The notes under the pieces are model-generated. The model had not been told where the DNA came from, ran no database searches, and was given only the letters and a program-made list of their open reading frames with translations. The position numbers were made by a program, and so were the translations under genes. This document shows positions 6,721 to 7,157 of a DNA stretch of 7,157 nt, piece by piece. Where the stretch lies: contig JAJBVW010000212.1 in NCBI GenBank assembly GCA_020866945.1, positions 1-7,157 of the forward strand. The letters are read 5' to 3'. The number at the start of each line of letters is the position of its first letter. Position 1 is the first letter of the stretch. This DNA is from Oscillospiraceae bacterium. Its GTDB lineage: Bacteria; Bacillota; Clostridia; Oscillospirales; Oscillospiraceae.

Positions 6721-6768
6721 ATGGGTTTAACCGTAGCGTGATGATGAACACTCAACGGATATACCGAT
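6721..6768. repeat. Repeat pair C, degenerate facing copies
   Basis: A forward copy (6721-6739) and a decayed reverse copy (6750-6768) lie 10 nt apart; 14 of 19 positions pair. It looks like an older, decayed version of pairs A and B. Confidence 0.55.
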
Positions 6769-6800
6769 GGTTGTGATGAAACAGCAAGCAACTTTCTTTT

Positions 6801-6905
6801 CTATGAATTATTGAATTTGAAATTGATGGCTCAATTTTAATCTGATTATTTCAGAAAGTCGCGCGAACTTGAAATATGAAAAGAAGGATGATTTCAAATT
6901 CATAG
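6801..6905. other. Interrupted 15-bp inverted repeat bounding about 105 bp
   Basis: The right arm ATTTCAAATTCATAG (6891-6905) is the complement of CTATGAAT (6801-6808) joined to TTTGAAAT (6816-6823); the left arm is split by 7 nt. Inside are ACTTTCT/AGAAAGT-like partners (6791-6797, 6853-6859) and the hairpin at 6820-6837. The layout resembles a small decayed palindromic element, with no coding content. Confidence 0.45.
6820..6837. other. Perfect 7-bp AT-rich hairpin
   Basis: AAATTGA and TCAATTT pair perfectly around TGGC. It is followed by TTAATC, so it is a poor terminator; role unknown. Confidence 0.55.
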
Positions 6906-6922
6906 GTAACATAGCGTGTGGT

Positions 6923-6953
6923 AATCAGCAATCAGCAATAAGCGGCAATCAGT
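6923..6953 (+). repeat. Short tandem repeat of AATCAGC
   Basis: AATCAGC, AATCAGC, AATAAGC, then GGC and AATCAGT: a heptamer microsatellite. It begins inside the first of two copies of GTGTGGTAATCAGC (6916-6929 and 7056-7069). Confidence 0.7.
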
Positions 6954-6957
6954 GATG

Positions 6958-6972
6958 CTGTGATAATCACAG
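6958..6972. promoter_or_regulatory. Perfect 15-bp palindrome, operator-like
   Basis: CTGTGATAATCACAG is a perfect dyad with a single central base. It lies about 180 bp before the gene start at 7150 and could be a repressor or activator site. The regulator is unknown. Confidence 0.4.
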
Positions 6973-7011
6973 TGCCAGGTGCGCTGAGCGATAGATATTT
7001 ATATAAGGAAG

Positions 7012-7028
7012 CTGTCCGTAAGCGACAG
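7012..7028 (+). other. Small hairpin in the leader of the right-hand gene
   Basis: CTGTC (7012-7016) and GACAG (7024-7028) pair around a 7-nt loop. A pyrimidine-rich TCTCTATCTC run follows. Weak evidence of function. Confidence 0.35.
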
Positions 7029-7055
7029 TCTCTATCTCGTATATGGAGAAAGAGG

Positions 7056-7074
7056 GTGTGGTAATCAGCCACAC
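7056..7074. other. GTGTGG/CCACAC inverted repeat
   Basis: A 6-bp perfect stem surrounds a 7-nt loop (TAATCAG). Its left half is the second copy of the GTGTGGTAATCAGC repeat also found at 6916-6929. Confidence 0.5.
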
Positions 7075-7077
7075 TTC

Positions 7078-7121
7078 ACATAGATGGTCAACTATTGACC
7101 GTACATAGATGGTCATTGACC
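7078..7121. promoter_or_regulatory. Two tandem GGTCA/TGACC dyads before a gene start
   Basis: ACATAGATGGTCA is repeated at 7078-7090 and 7103-7115 (25-bp offset). The dyads are GGTCAA-CTA-TTGACC (7086-7100) and GGTCA-T-TGACC (7111-7121). The second differs from the first by loss of four central bases. Sitting 12-60 bp upstream of the SD, they resemble paired operator sites or overlapping leader hairpins. Confidence 0.5.
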
Positions 7122-7132
7122 GCACAAATCAG

Positions 7133-7138
7133 AGGAGG
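7133..7138 (+). promoter_or_regulatory. Ribosome binding site of the right-hand gene
   Basis: A perfect AGGAGG lies 11 nt before the ATG at 7150. A closer AAGGA (7142-7146) is an alternative. Confidence 0.6.
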
Positions 7139-7149
7139 ATAAAGGAAAG

Positions 7150-7157
7150 ATGAACAC
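7150..7157 (+). CDS. Start of a gene running off the right edge
   Basis: ATG AAC AC begins MNT or MNx after a perfect SD; only two and two-thirds codons are in the window, so nothing can be said of the product. The repeat-rich, palindrome-rich kilobase before it is its probable regulatory region. Confidence 0.5.

Larger units (their letters stand above)
6161..6768. repeat. Array of twelve 19-bp repeats in both orientations
   Basis: Consensus ATCGGTTTAMCYGTAGCAT. Forward copies: 6295-6313, 6361-6381 (degenerate, 2 nt longer), 6410-6428 (4 mismatches), 6468-6486, 6501-6519, 6545-6563, 6581-6599, 6721-6739. Reverse copies: 6161-6179, 6325-6343, 6611-6629, 6750-6768 (degenerate). The ends ATCGGTTT and GTAGCAT are conserved, while bases 9-12 vary. 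The core CGGTTTAACCG is itself a dyad and is intact at 6295 and 6581. No coding gene is credible here. Variable spacing and mixed orientation exclude CRISPR; the look is REP/BIME-like or a multi-site binding array. Confidence 0.9.

Noticed and set aside
6161..6768. CRISPR array
   Set aside because: The repeats are only 19 bp, occur in both orientations, spacers vary from 0 to over 100 nt and several spacers resemble each other; no cas gene is seen.
6543..6791. 82-codon minus-strand open frame
   Set aside because: It runs through the repeat array, has no SD, and its sequence merely translates the repeats.
6958..6972. CRP-type site
   Set aside because: The TGTGA/TCACA halves are 3 nt apart, not 6 as in the CRP consensus, and this appears to be a Firmicute.
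7095..7121. TTGACC as -35 boxes for the gene at 7150
   Set aside because: No -10 box lies 16-18 nt downstream; from the second copy it would overlap the SD.

Overview
The window looks like chromosomal DNA of a Clostridia-type Firmicute, perhaps of the Oscillospiraceae kind. The evidence is the PheS/PheT sequence style (including the Cys-rich C-x2-C-x4-C-x2-C loop that I recall in Firmicute PheS), strong AGGAGG-type ribosome binding sites, GC-rich codons in the genes, and visibly AT-richer intergenic DNA. Genus is not resolvable by eye.

Layout. (1) Positions 1-3085, minus strand: the pheS-pheT operon for the two subunits of phenylalanyl-tRNA synthetase. pheS is complete; pheT runs off the left edge and lacks roughly its last 110-120 codons. 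A sigma-A-like promoter lies just upstream of pheS, leaving a leader of only about 35 nt, so the T-box often expected at such genes does not fit here. (2) Positions 3086-4044: a long divergent intergenic region with no convincing protein gene. It holds two sets of direct repeats, a GC-rich structured segment followed by a T7 run, a good plus-strand promoter (3531-3559), and a roughly 480-nt leader with strong hairpins ending in a G7 tract that serves as the ribosome binding site. (3) Positions 4045-6132, plus strand: a membrane-anchored nucleotide-sugar 4,6-dehydratase of the PglF/WbpM/CapD type, which makes precursors for surface glycans. It carries an insertion of about 50 residues in its catalytic domain. 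(4) Positions 6133-7149: about 1 kb of non-coding DNA dense in repeats. Twelve copies of a 19-bp motif (consensus ATCGGTTTAMCYGTAGCAT) occur in both orientations. Three pairs face each other across 10-11 nt and would form long hairpins, and four or five head-to-tail copies share a 33-bp extended unit. Further right are GRTAATC repeats, several short palindromes, and two GGTCA/TGACC dyads directly before a new gene start at 7150.

The tRNA synthetase operon and the glycan gene are divergent and functionally unrelated. The unexplained parts are the repeat array downstream of the dehydratase and the structured leader upstream of it. No fully formed novel system can be demonstrated; the repeat array is the strongest candidate for something undescribed.
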